Assembly (NCBI GenBank): GCA_026874595.1
Contig: CM049306.1
Coordinates: 35,542,019 to 35,606,018 of the forward strand
DNA length: 64,000 nt
Origin: Sipunculus nudus
Taxonomy: Eukaryota > Annelida > Sipuncula > Golfingiida > Sipunculidae
Direction of reading: 5' to 3'
The notes beneath the pieces were generated by a model, which was not told the origin of the DNA, did not search any database, and was given only the letters and a program-made list of their open reading frames with translations. Position 1 is the first letter of the stretch; every line of letters begins with the position of its first letter. This document shows positions 46,804-59,500 of this stretch, one piece after another. The position numbers and the translations under genes are program-made.

Positions 46804-47496
46804 CAGACCTGGGAGCCAGCCGTTGACCTGTAAATCGGCTGGCTGGAAGAAAAAATGGCTGGCTAGCCGGCTGAGCCGGCTCAGGTCTAAGAACAATGAT
46901 GATGGCTGAGTGGACAACATTGTGGCTGGCTAGCCGGCTGAGCCGTTAAGATGAAGCAAATATCTAATGGACAAAATGTTCTCTCAGTCATGGGCCCTCG
47001 ACCTATCGTTGCAAATACGTTGCGGAGTGTCTACATTGAATTTACATTGGGCCCATGGACCGTAATGTCCGTCCAGCAGAAGTATCATAGGACATAGAGG
47101 TCCATGTATGGACTACCCCCCCACTGTGTTTTCAGATCTGACAACATAGCATGTTTTGGTGATGCTGAACGCTTATTTGATCAGATGAAATTTGTTATGA
47201 TTTTCCTCATTTCTTTTGACAGACGTTGGCTACACATGCATTATTTGATCTCAACTGATATAACGTTACATTGCTAAAAGCATCTTGAAAAATCGAAGGG
47301 ATCAATTCAGCTATTGAGATATATAGATATCATTGTTTGCATCATCTAACAAACTGTTTTCGTGCGCTCACTTGCATGACAGTTCAACCAGATAATCGTT
47401 TTTTGTGTACCGAACTTAAAGTGTCATGGCTTGACGACTGTGTGCTTCTTTTTTAACTGTATCACATGAGGTTATGTGAAAGGGCAGGAAATTTTG

Positions 47497-47549
<53 letters not shown>

Positions 47550-48702
47550 TACAGAAAGTCATGCTTCACCCGCGAGTGTCTCTAAATTAATAAAAACATT
47601 TGGTAATAATCTGTCATTTGAGGAGGGAGAGAGGTAACATAATCGTACAAAATCAAACTCCAGCCCAAGAGTTTTTATAATAATTATGAAAATTTCATTA
47701 CTTAAAACATATTGTGAATTCTTCTTAATGTAATGTGAACAGACCAACTCACTGCCACAACCAAGAAATCTCTAATTCCTTTTGGTCTAGCCTATGATCA
47801 ACATGTTTTTTCCTGCCCTGAACTTTCCAGGTCGCAATCCTGTACATAATTTGTCACATGTCTTAATTGAAATATGAATTTTGTCATGCTTTTTCGCAGG
47901 TGTCAGCCTTAATCATTACCGTGACCTCTGTGACCCTTAAAATGTTCATGCGGCTAAATGTTTGTCAGTGGTTGAAGCAGCCGGTGTCTGCAGCTGTTTG
48001 ACACTGATTTGGTCTCGCGTTTTAAATTCAAATTACTAAACAATCAGACTCGCTTAAACGTTTAGTTTCTGCTCAAGGATTTTATGACATTTATCCATAT
48101 GTGTTTACGCGAATGACATTTGTAGCATGATTATAATATGAGGTAGTTATGAGCGGTAGCTGGCTGCCGACATCGTTTCATGATTATATGTACACTGTTT
48201 TATATTGTCTCGAAACAATGATAATAAAAATGCATGCATATTTTTCCCATACATATAACAGCTTTTCCCTATGGTTTTCGTTCATTTAATCCTAAATTTT
48301 AACCGAGCAGTATATAATATTTTTTTTTTTAAATATTGCACATCGACCTCAGTAACTTTAAATGTTCAAGCATCAGTATCTGACTGAATAAACTTGGGAA
48401 TGATCTGGATTCCTGCATTTTTTTCTCTTAATTTGAGCAACCAGGATTAGAGAAACGCCCTTGATCAAACGGGGAATATGCCAGTTATCCGGTCTGAAAA
48501 AAAGAGGCTTGCGGGAACCTTGTTTACTGTCTAACATAATGACTTACAACTTCCATAAAATTAATCATGCATTACCATTGCGAAGACATGCAATGTCTGA
48601 TTCAAGAAAAGAATCAAGAAATTCAAGAAAACTATCGGCTGCGGCTTGCTTATAAAATAAACGGCGGCGGCTGGCTCAATTCGGCGGCGGCTCCCAGGTC
48701 TG
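46804..48702. mobile_element. hAT-type element, 1.9 kb, non-autonomous
   Basis: Terminal inverted repeats CAGACCTGGGAGCC (14 bp exact) and an exact 8-bp duplication CACAAATA (46796-46803, 48703-48710). The left subterminal region is full of GGCTGGCTAGCCGGCTGAGC words and the right of GGCGGCGGCT, as hAT ends usually are. The longest ORF (minus, 47559-47747) is not recognisably transposase. Holds a (TA)n run at 47502-47546. Confidence 0.9.
47502..47546. repeat. (TA)n microsatellite
   Basis: Uninterrupted TA run within the hAT-type element. Confidence 0.95.
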
Positions 48703-48710
48703 CACAAATA

Positions 48711-49800
48711 TCTACATATACAAATATCACTTTTAGGTCATGGTATTATAGAATTTATTAAAAAAAAACTGCATTAATGTTTGCTCATAGAGGTTTAATA
48801 TATTCTGGCCTTGGTGCAAGGCTGAGAATTACACAACTGGACCCAGGCTCCATATTTAAGTTATGAACCTATATCAATGTATACCTCAGCTAGCTTACTA
48901 TGCTCAATTGCATGACCTCATGCCTCAAACTTGACAACTGTGTAGGGGTTATCCTGGGCCAGCCAACCTGGTGTAAACATATACTGGTATGATGGCTGTG
49001 GTTTATTCCAAAGATACCATTTGTTTATTAAACTGTGGTGAGCCTGCCATCTCTAATGCTTTAAAGTGAAGCCATAAAAATTCCCTGGACAGTTGAATTG
49101 TATCAAACTTTGGTGATCTATGTTGGATTCCCTGTGTGGTTCTGAAAGTAAGCTGTAGTGGTCCATCCAATTGAGGTTGATGGATTTTGTCAGGTACTCT
49201 AGTTTCCTTCACCTCTAGTCATTACCAAACACCACCATCTGAGCAATGGAGAGTGCACTGGAAAAAAATAATAAAAGTTTAAAGTCAACATCTCCCTTTT
49301 AAATCTTATGCATACCTTGAAGCCAGATAACTGTGATTAAACTAACAATATTGGTAGATGGCTAGGGTTGGGGAGAATCTCATGTCAGGTTTGAACCCTT
49401 ACCCTCCAGTGCATTGGTTCAGTAGTCAGTTTAACCTAATGACCATCACTTTCCTTCCACTGGAGATGGGTGGAGGTTAGGTTTTCACCCATGTCCATCT
49501 TCACAATAGTCTGTTTGGCTGTCTGTAGGCTAGATATCTAAAAATTAGATATAGGTGAATTTCAGTGAATGGTTAAGTGCATATTTATCAAGTAACACTA
49601 GACATATGCATATGCACCTAGATCCAGATGCATCATTATATATATATATTTCAGTGATATGCAGATGGAAGGTCATTTTTTTCTGTCCTGATATAGAATA
49701 ATAATTTGAAATAACTGCTGACTTGTTATAGAATATTTTAGCACTATCTGACACAACTTGGACTGTCACACAGGTATTCATAAGTAACTACAACATTTTA
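48711..49800. other. Intergenic, nothing recognised
   Basis: No gene, no clear repeat. Short ORFs here lack any recognisable domain. Confidence 0.4.
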
Positions 49801-51300
49801 GAGTTCATCCAAGCATTAAGTTTAAAATCATGAACAGTTTTGATGTTTTCAAATATTTGATCTCTAGTTCTCCTGTCCAAGTTTTCCTGTCAAACCGAAA
49901 ACTGGGTCACTGCAACTTCATTCCTTTGCAAAATTAAGGAAAAACCTCAGTTACCCACTAAATCCTATTGTTACACTTCAAGACTGCCTAATACCAAAAC
50001 CTATAGTGTTGTTTGTTCATATATGGCATAACTATTCCTCTGTATGTTTTCTATACCATTCCCAGAAATTAGGTCTATATTGTGCAACTTATAGGAGTTA
50101 TGGGCCCAAACAACAGGTATATTATAAATATATCAGGAAAGATATTTACCCTTCTTACAGAGTAAATTTTGAAGCTAGAGAGCTTTTTTCAAGCATGTAG
50201 CTTAATTTAATGAACATTTAACTGCATGCCAGGAATTAGATCCGATTTTTTTAATTTACTTAAGTTATTAGCATAAATATAAAATCAGTCCCTAAAATTT
50301 TGCCCAACTTTGACCATGCCACATATTTCTCCCTGTTGTACACCCTGTTGATTTATATATTTTCATAGCATATATACTTGAGGATTTAATCTTTTTTAAT
50401 CTTAAATTTCAAAGGAATTGATGAAAAACTAGCTTTTATTCAAGGTTTTAGACACCATTTCAAGTCTTGTTTACATCAAGCCAGCCCAGTTTAACAGTGT
50501 TGTGTAGTGGGTGATGCAGCCCTCACCTGTGTTATGTACAATCTATTTCACTCTGGGCAGCTTCCTTGGTCCAGCTTAGCTAAGGTTTCTGCTCCGAACC
50601 CCCCCCCCCCAACCGACAGGATGCATAAACTAAATGAATGATATAATTTTCTCTATTAAATCCATTCTTATTATTGACTTTTAGCTACATTATTGAATCA
50701 CAAGGGGTCACAATAATATAAGTAGACATTTAAATGTGTCCATAAAGTGATTGTTATAACAGTGTCGAGCATTTCATTAGCTCAGGTGACTATAAGTCAT
50801 CTGAGCTATAGTCATGGTCTATTGTCGGTCATCCATCTGTTCGGCCGGATGTCCGTTGAACAGGGCACGTTTTAAAACCATTAGATCTACGAACCTGAAA
50901 TTCGACAAAGAGTTAGATGTCTCTAAGTTCTCCTACCAAACCTGAAACTTGGTCACTTGAACTTTGTTCTTTCAAGAAATTAAGGAAAAATCTCCATTTT
51001 CCAGTAAAAACCTATTAGTACACTTTCATTATAAAAACCACTGTTGTTAATCTATTCATGTTTAAAATAAACATTCCTGCATGTATTTCCTATGTACATG
51101 CCAGAAATTAGAAAAATATTGCATAAATCTTTGAAGTTATGGGCCAAAAAATAATTCACTTTATCAAATATCAGGAAATATAATACTCACTTAACATGAT
51201 AAATTGGTTAGCTAGAGAGCTTAATTTAAGCATATATTTAAATTCAATTAAGTTTTAATTGTATACCAGAAATTAGATAAAAAATTTTGTAAGCCCAATT
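49800..51300 (-). repeat. Degenerate copies of the hairpin-bounded family
   Basis: CTGTCAAACCGAAAACTGGGTCA (near 49887) and CTACCAAACCTGAAACTTGGTCA (near 50932) head two related copies, both followed by AAATTAAGGAAAAA. A 3' hairpin (AGCTCAGGTGACT..AGTCATCTGAGCT, 50779-50807) separates them. Confidence 0.55.
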
Positions 51301-51583
51301 TCCAGAACCTCCCTGAAACTGCTGGGTAATTCCAGTGGTTGGCAATAACTATGAGCCCAGTTAAGGGTTTCAGTTTGGGTTAATAAGGTCACATGACACA
51401 GAAAGAGAGCCTAACATATGGTAATGTACAGATAGTGAATTAGGCAAATAATCCAGTTAAAAAAAACTTACAGAAATATGACATAATTTGGCAAATTTTT
51501 GGAGTAGGTGCAAATGAGTGATGTTATGCTATGTTTGCATCAGATTATTCAGCTCCTGATGCCTGACTTTGATGTATTTCAGG

Positions 51584-51905
51584 ATGGATGAATCAAGAAA
51601 AAGAACGCTAAGGAAAGACAGACGTTTCATGTGTGAAACCTTAGACTTTGATGACATCAAGGATGAGCTGATCAGCAAAGAGGTGATAACTCCAAGAAGA
51701 AAGGACGATATTGATGCAGAGAAAGGTCCATCTAGAAAGATAGGCGCTCTCCTTGATTACCTGGAAACTCAGACAAATGACCATTTTGACAAATTCCTGC
51801 AGACGTGTGCAGAGGATTATCCACATGTCACGCAAAAACTCTTTGAAACGTGGAACAAGGTGAAAGAGGAGGAGAAACTAGGCAGCCCTAAGTCAGGAAT
51901 TCAAG
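51584..51905 (+). CDS. CRADD: CRADD-like exon 2, CARD (residues 1-107)
   Basis: Starts MDESRKRTLRKDRRF after acceptor GTATTTCAG at 51575-51582; ends ..KSGIQ plus one base (phase 1), donor GTATTA. It carries the whole CARD and a short acidic/basic linker. Confidence 0.87.
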
Positions 51906-53280
51906 GTATTAATATAATTTAACTTCGTTCATTGTTTATTTGGATAAACTAGAAAAAACTTTATAGAGCATCATATTTGCAAAGTCTGGACTTTCTCTAC
52001 ATTCCATTTACATTGTTTTGTGAGAGATTTAACCTCGATTTTACCATACAATACACAGCAGTTAAATATATATATTTTTTTAATATGGTTTAGTACTGTA
52101 TTTACTTTCAGAGCTGCTTTGGAAGTCCAATCATGAACCACAATTATGTATATTTGGACAGGATGTAAAGGACCTATTCACATGCCAGATGTATTTAATA
52201 TACATGCAATATTATATAGTGTGTTCTCCTTGTAATATTATGGTATCAGCAAATATTTTGATCTAAAACCATTTGGTTTCTCCTGTACCTGAGTGGAAAT
52301 AAGCATGTATCTGGTGCCACCAGTGGCTCCAAACATACAAGCACACCACCTGGTGGCCAAACCACACAACTTTACAAATCTAAAATTTTTACAGCTTCAA
52401 ACTGGTGTTTCTCCTCCTTGTTTAGGGGCCTTTAAGCATTCTTAAGTTAGGATTTCATGTCATGCAGTTTTGTTATGGTAAAAAGAGACATGAGGACTGT
52501 GTTTACTCACACATTGAAATATAACAACATATAAAACAGGTGAATTTGAGAGAGCATGTCTGTGTGGCAAAATGGTTTGCCTGGAAACCCTTGTATTCTG
52601 ACAAAATGGACTAATAACATGAGATAATACACATTTTGCAAATGATTACGCAGTTTTAATCACCTTGTCTCTGGGACAGTAAAGACACTACCCTCACAGT
52701 AGGTTTGCTAATTAGTGGAGCATGCATCAAAAGAATATTCTTTATTGTATTGTTAGTTAATATATGCTTTATTTTGAAGTGATAAGTAAAAAAATTGTTT
52801 CATCTATAAGAGGTATTATGTATTTTGTGTAAATTTTATGTGTGTGTTTGCAACATTATCTCAAATGATAGAGCATTTCTGTTTATAAGATATACATCAC
52901 CAGATTTTAAATTACAATATTTGTTTTCAGAAGAAGAATATTTGTCTACTCTACCAATGGAACTCCGCTCAGGAATTGTGACAGAACCATTCCTAACATT
53001 GGTTGCTCAGAAGCTTGGAAACAAGTGGGAACATTTAGCGAGAATCCTTGGCTGGCAGCAATATGAACTTGACCAATTCAGAGCAAAAAGTCCATATGAT
53101 ATCTGCTCACAAGCCTGTACAATGCTAATAGAGTGGTACTATTGGAAAGCAGAAAAGGCAACTGTGGAAGCACTTGTGTCAGCATGTAAAAAAGTTGGCA
53201 TACCTGAAAATGTATATCGCTCAGCAGTAGAGGATGAAAAGAAAGCTCTTATGGAACACCAAGAAATTTCACTGTTATAA
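51584..53280 (+). CDS. CRADD: CARD + death-domain adaptor, CRADD/RAIDD-like
   Basis: In vertebrates CRADD bridges PIDD1 (through its death domain) to caspase-2 (through its CARD) in the PIDDosome. Two coding exons, 51584-51905 and 52931-53280, give 223 aa (human 199). The N-terminal 90 residues fit a CARD and align from the first Met with human CRADD (DELISKEVITPRRKDDIDA; LLDYLETQTNDHFDKFLQ). Residues about 125-205 fit a death domain (LVAQKLGNKWEHLARILGW; the human block is LAQRLGPEWE). The ATG is the second base of the exon after a TTTCAG acceptor, so at least one 5' untranslated exon lies upstream and was not found with confidence. AATAAA at 53811-53816 is a plausible poly(A) signal. Another CARD-DD adaptor is possible, because invertebrates often have several. 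Confidence 0.85.
51906..52930 (+). other. CRADD-like intron
   Basis: AT-rich; donor GTATTA, acceptor TTGTTTTCAG; nothing else recognised. Confidence 0.75.
52931..53280 (+). CDS. CRADD: CRADD-like last exon, death domain (108-223)
   Basis: Acceptor TTGTTTTCAG. Starts EEEYLSTLPMELRSGIVTEP and ends HQEISLL then TAA. The single intron falls exactly in the linker between the CARD and the death domain. Confidence 0.88.
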
Positions 53281-53830
53281 TAATTATAATCATGTACTAT
53301 GTAAATCATAGTTGCCAAAAATTCAGTGCATGTGATTGATTACAAGCAATTCAGGCACTCATTGTTTCAGAGCTGTCTCAACTAATTCAATCTTGGGATG
53401 AAATGTTTATCTGTGGAAGAATATTATCAAGATATGATAACTGCCATGTTGACAATTCTCTGTGTGAAAGACTTAGTGTTTGTTTATGATCTTTTTAAAA
53501 ACTTAAAAAGAAAATAATCCTCTACCAATTTCAAAGACCTTTATCATTAAAGAATATTACAAGCAGGGCAGCATCATGTTTAACATATGCTATTCCAAGC
53601 TTGGCCTGGGAATTGCTGCATTGCTGCCCTCTGTTATTAGATAATTGAACAATTCAATCAGGAGATGCCCTCTGTTTGTCAATTCAAAACGTGCCTGGTA
53701 AAGCAAGTTATTTTAAGAAGGTTGTTATTGTGTGTGAAAATTATTGCCTGAAGTACTGGGCTTTCATGTGAAGAAATAGTCTTGGAGCTGATTGAAGTGG
53801 CATATGAAGAAATAAAAATCTTAATATTAA
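53281..53830 (+). other. CRADD-like 3' UTR
   Basis: Non-coding sequence after the stop up to AATAAA at 53811-53816. It contains two GCCCTCTGTT words (53625 and 53667) about 42 bp apart. No other AATAAA occurs between the stop and this site. Confidence 0.45.
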
Positions 53831-54960
53831 TTATCTATTCATCATGCGGTAGAGTTTAAAAGAAAGGGCGTCGTTTTATATTAAATTATATTAAAATTAT
53901 TTTCAAGGCATTTATGTTTGTGTGCAAGTTTGGTTACATATTTAGTCTCTAGATGGCGCTATGATTAGTTTGCGTGTAAGAAAAGAAGTAAAGATGAGGC
54001 TCAAATGATACAGTTTAAGGAGCCGATAGGACCTAAGTCCCAGGTGATCTTTCAGTAAAGATTACGATAAGTAGGGAGTGTAAGAGTTTTGGCTATAGTA
54101 CTCGAATCCGGGTAATACTGAGTTCGCTAGTCCATAATTTGGACACGTGTGCGTTTACGTGCATATCAAAATATACTGCAAACCAGCTGGGAGTGTGTTC
54201 AATGAAAACCGTATAGTAAAGAAAGTTATTCACCTGTCTTATCTGTAGAATTTATACGATTTCTGGCTTACTCTGGTAACATATTTATTAACTATAGATA
54301 ATCCCTGGTAAGAAAGGTTCTCTAGCTGTGACGGATGTATGAGTGTGTTTATATACAAGCTGTTCGTGCGCCCATGTTGACAAACAAATAAAATGTAACT
54401 GAAGATGGTTGGTTGCATACGTGCGGAATTTGAAAGGTCCCCAGTTGCAAAATGGCATTTGCGAAAATAAAAACTAGTTTGTCAAGGTATTTTGATTAGT
54501 TGATAAACGTCAGATATCCGAATAGGCCCCCTTAAACTTGTGCTAGTCATGCGGTTTATATACATATTATGTCCATATAAACATATAAGTTAGTTGGAAG
54601 GGATTAAGATTCATGAGTTCTATCCTTTGGAGTGGATTTCTACTCTATTCATTTCTATCTCTTTGGTGAAGAAAGTTTAAAAACCGTCACCAAGTCAGAT
54701 TTATTATACATATCTTGCATAGTGTTGCCATGGCAACGGGTCCTCGAGTCCGAAATGTTGTACCCGTTTCAGCCCTGATTAAGAGTGTCAACTATTTGTT
54801 CTAAAAAAATAAAATTCAATTAAAAAAAACCAGGGATGCCTTAATAATAATAACGATAATATGTGACAATGCAAGCATAAATCGAGGAAGGCGGGGAAAA
54901 TCATGCATGGATGTAGGCAAAGTGAACTCTCGGGATACGAGAGAGCTGCGGGACCCACAC
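53831..54960. other. Intergenic, contains a perfect RFX X-box palindrome
   Basis: No gene recognised. GTTGCCATGGCAAC at 54724-54737 is a perfect 14-bp palindrome and the canonical RFX X-box. Confidence 0.4.
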
Positions 54961-54963
54961 CCA

Positions 54964-54965
54964 TA

Positions 54966-55031
<66 letters not shown>

Positions 55032-55032
55032 A

Positions 55033-55085
<53 letters not shown>
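54964..55085. repeat. (TA)n microsatellite, interrupted by AAATA
   Basis: About 120 bp of TA with three AAATA interruptions; the longest in the window. Confidence 0.97.
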
Positions 55086-55087
<2 letters not shown>

Positions 55088-58000
55088 GCTGCTGTTATCT
55101 CATTCAAGGCTTGCATTCTGGTCCCTGATTTACAGACATGCATTTACTGTAAACGTATATGAATTGCCAGTGTATGTGATGGTATGATGTGAAATATTCT
55201 GTAATAAAATATTACCACTGAAACGTTAATTATTTTCGTACAAGTGAATCAAGAGAAGAGTTAACAGCGAATTCGTCCAGAACTGGCTGCTGATGGGCCC
55301 CACAGCCAGAATCATGCATGCCAGTGATACATGTACAATCCTGTCTACAGACATGTAACGCAAACAATTCTTATTTAATTGTTCATTTCCTGAATGGAGG
55401 CTGAATGTTCGGGCTTACACCATTCGATTCCATGTGCCAGTCAAGAGTCCAGGCCACTGCAACATTTGGAACCGGAGTCGAAGTCCAATACAAATCTTCT
55501 TTAATAAAAAAAATTAAATAGAGTATTTGAGATAATAATGCATATTTTATGTTAGAGTACAAGTGCCCTTTACTTGAACGTTTAATTACGTTAAAAATTT
55601 CTTTTAGCTGCTGATGCACCTACAGCTGAAACTTGGTATATAAATATTGGTATGTATTGTCTTATATTTTTTTTTTCCTATAATATTCTGTTGGTAGTTC
55701 TTCCATGTGCACAATCTGTGTATGTGATAGAGTGTACTTTTCTACTTGGACTCGGCCTGAATGTTCGAGTTTCCACCACTCAGTATAAAATTCCTAGTCC
55801 AAGTCCGGACTCGAGTCTTACATCACTGATGCACCCACTAACGTTTATTTAAAAAAGAATGCAAACGTTGGCTCAACTTATTGTTTACAAATTATGCTAT
55901 ATATGGATATAGAAATGCGCAATGGCGAAATCTAAATTATTTTATGCAGCGATATATCATGCAGGAGACATGCAAGCATGATAAAACGTAAATTTACACG
56001 CACCACTTAATTTGTTGTGTGTGTGTATATATATACGCGTGTGCTTATATTTTTCATCAATTATGTGATAACGTTGCATGAAATGTTACCGAAGTTGGCA
56101 GTGTGAATGCTGTTTCCCGCCTCATGGCATGCATAGCACACGCATATATATGCATGCATGTATACCCGTTCACGTTTCATGTCAAGTTGTATAAATGGGA
56201 AAACTTGTGCACTGAAATATTTACTTCTATAGACCAAAATCATTTACAAATAAATATAGATTTATCTGTAAATCAACTGACAACTACGTTATTTTTTCCT
56301 CGTCCAATTTTGAGTTAAATCTGTCAAGCTTTTTATTCACTCTTTTAAACTCTAAATTGCGTACAGGATCAGGACGACCATACGTACCATACTTTTCAGG
56401 CTGGTATAATTCTACCAGAATAAGTGCATTGAAGGTTTCCTTGATAATGATTACATTAATTTGCACTCCTTTTTGGCTTTATGTATATATGAAATATATA
56501 CTGATATGAATTGTTTCTACGAAAAGCATTTTTAATATGTTTTTAGTATGAAATGATACGAGAAAGAAAATACGAAACTCTTCATACTAACCACGTCTCC
56601 CTCGTCTATATATACTGCTTACATTGTCTTTGATTGTATATTTTGCCTCCATGCACTATATAAAGGATCCTTTTCAGGAACCTCATAATGAATATTCACA
56701 AACGTACAGAGCCACTTATGTATACGAATGAACCTGGGAATATACTAGTAAGCATTAAGGGCTGAATAAGTGAATGCACACACGGTTTTGGGAGCATCCG
56801 ACAATATATATATAGGAACCCTGCCCCCCCCCCCCCGGTTCCCTCGAGTCCACCATGCACGAGCCACCCCCCCCCCCCCCCCCCCCACACACACACACGC
56901 GCGCGCATGGCGATTATTTGAATTCCATAGGCGTCGAATGAAGATTTCAAGTTTTTATCATAAAAATGATAAATTTGTCGATTGACATATAAAAAAATAT
57001 ATACCTACGAAGCGTCTTCCTTCGCCGGACTCCACATCTATCTGCATGCATGTATAGCCGTTTGGGTCTGGATTCAGATACTAGTATGTTTTTTCTTATC
57101 TATTTTTTTGTCATTTTTGCCAATGCCTATATATAATAGCGCGCGTATACAGGTACGCTGTCATGCACTTAAACAATAAACCTAATATTTTTTTGTACGT
57201 TGTAATAACGCCTAGTGCGAGAAACATTCCGTTATATAACTCATATTGGTAAATCCCCATGCATGCATGTATATTAATTGAACACGTGAATATACAAGCA
57301 TATCTCGAACGAGTTACCGGATGATATCCAACGTGTACGCTACGCAAAGATTGATTTATTACCATAAAGGCTAGAGATGGATGAACACTTGGGTTTGTGA
57401 GTTCATATGTATTACATATTGTTAATTTGTCACTCGTCTAATTTTGAGATGACAGTTTACCACAATATAGGTCTTTCGATGCAAGAGCATGGATGGCCGT
57501 TGCAGTGCATTCCCCCGTAGGACTTGTGTCACGGCGCAAGTAGGGCTATACCAATCCATTTTTAATGCCTACCGAGTCGCTTATTCGCAGCAATAACTAA
57601 ACTGTGTTATAGGTGTTATATACGAAAAAGACCTGTGGTAAATTGAGCAATTTGTGCTGGGACCCATATGCATGGCTAAAGGTCAGTGCCGTTCAATTTT
57701 AAAGAAGTGTAGACATACATGTATTTATTATTAGGTAAATTTGTATGGGCAGTAAGCCTACAGCGATAGGTTGCCATAAAATATAAGAAAGGCCTAATTT
57801 GGATTTCGCCAAAGTTGCGATTTTTATAGCCACATAAAATATATAGAATGATTAATAAAATGTTGGCCCAAATTTTGCAGTGATTTTTAATAATAAACGT
57901 CAGTCCATGCATGATTCGGACAATTTAATATACATTAGGCCTAATTTGCCACGCTGGAGGAAATTGTGGCACGCATGGTCCAACTGGTTTTATAAAATTA

Positions 58001-58099
58001 TAATATAGGCCTGATCTTCAAAACTAGGGTCATAGATCAGCCCTATATATAGGCTAACGATGCAAAACAACTAAGCCTATAGCGTTGTGGCCCTTGGGA
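55086..58099. other. Intergenic, homopolymers and possible hAT remnant
   Basis: C13 at 56824-56836, C20 at 56867-56886 followed by (AC)n and (GC)n. 55740-55825 contains GGACTCGAGTCTTACATCAC, like the end of some hAT elements, without a partner end. No gene recognised. Confidence 0.4.
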
Positions 58100-59500
58100 G
58101 AGGCTTATTATATGTATATATATTGTGTTTGTGTCTGCAAGTCATCCCCCCACCCCATCCCCACCCTGGAAGAAAATTGACGCCGCTGTATATAGCCCAC
58201 GTAAACAAAGCCACTTCATCGTAGTCCCCAGTGCTTACAAGCTAAATGTTTGTCGTGTCAGAGGGATACGCCCCCTTCTTCCAAGTAGGCCTATATCGCA
58301 ATTCGGAGGCGTAACAGGTGGAATCAGTGCCCGCGAATCATTGACCCCATGTACGCCGCCGGAGGCAACACGCCATTAACCAGCGAGCCGCGTTCCCGCC
58401 CCCCCCCCCCCCCCCCCCCTGCAACAATCACTGGTAGATCGTTCAAAACCCCCACTCTGGCCTCTGCATGTGTCACGTCTGGTTGAATTAGGCCTTGTTG
58501 TTATCAAGCAACCTGACACTTTGCTGATTAAGCAACATTGAGGGGCAACCCCAAATTGTAAGGATTAATTTAATACAATAATATAAGGCTTAGGCCTTAA
58601 TATTGCACAAAAAACACAAACAAATTCAGCTGTTCGCCCCATAAATGTCCCATTAAGTCATGGTCCCTCCCGTCAACTTTAGAGCCTGACGCTTTAATTA
58701 TCCCTTGAAATGCCGGCACACGGATTTGCTTTCGTGTGGTATAAACCCAGCTTGGGCACGGTCACATCATAATTCACTGGGGCGACTGTTTATGCTTCGC
58801 CACGCAGGGCATCTACTCAAGCGGCTCAGCATAATCTGAACTTCCCGCCATCATAGCGGAAGTGGGTCTAGCTGCGCAGCAGGCTGCGTAGACGACCGTG
58901 ACTCGATCAAGCCAGCGGCCCGGATATCTGAATGACAGAAACGCTGAAGGTTGGGTCCAAGTTTATGGCAAATTCCCTGTTGATTCCGACATTAACCGAC
59001 TAAAGACTACCAGGATTACATTCGCCATAAAGTATAGAATCATCTAGTACCAATTTTATTGGATCAATAACCGTGAGTATTAAGAAAATCGCAGAAAACT
59101 GAAGCATATCCGTGGGTTTTCCGCCCTTTGTTTCCATTCAAATAGGCAGGCAGCTCGCTGCTCGCCATACAAACGCTGTGCACGGATCGTTATCCGTGGC
59201 CCGGACTCCATGTCGGCGGCGCTACACGTCTAGACTCATGTGTGGCTCTGTGCATTGTCAGTGGCGTCCTTTTGGGTCAGGGACGCAAGAATAGATCCGT
59301 CTATGTGAAATGTCTGCCGTTCCCGAAAATTTTATAGGTGAGCGCAAATGGGTGAATTTCCCATTTCTCTCTCCATTGACAGGGCCCGGGGGTTTGCGTT
59401 CAAACATTGATCTGACCAAGGATTCGTGTCCTCACATTCATAGTGGCTTTGTCCAGGTCGTTACAAACGTCACTGCAAACCAACACTCCCCAACCTAACG
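58100..59500 (+). promoter_or_regulatory. CpG-richer region, probable BRPF1-like promoter and untranslated first exon
   Basis: CpG density is visibly higher than in neighbouring sequence. No TATA box. 58842-58866 packs TTCCCGCC (E2F-like), CCGCCAT (YY1 core) and CGGAAGTG (ETS/GABP core) in 25 bp, typical of housekeeping chromatin genes. A GTGAGT donor at 59073-59078 could end a leader exon that splices to 61515; another GTGAGC lies at 59338. A C21 run sits at 58399-58419. Start site and exon are inferred. Confidence 0.4.

Noticed and set aside
42678-51583. Joining 42678 or 46328 (phase 2) directly to the CRADD-like exon at 51583 as an N-terminal extension
   Set aside because: In frame, but the CARD aligns with human CRADD from its own Met, and the upstream pieces fit better with each other.
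54901-55143. YI-repeat ORFs over TA microsatellites (also 5861-6082, 6681-6956, 44492-44737)
   Set aside because: Alternating TA reads as Ile-Tyr in several frames; not coding.
55380-55830. Possible hAT element with TGATGCAC repeats at 55611 and 55824
   Set aside because: Only one end (TCTTACATCAC) resembles a hAT terminus; the other side does not match.
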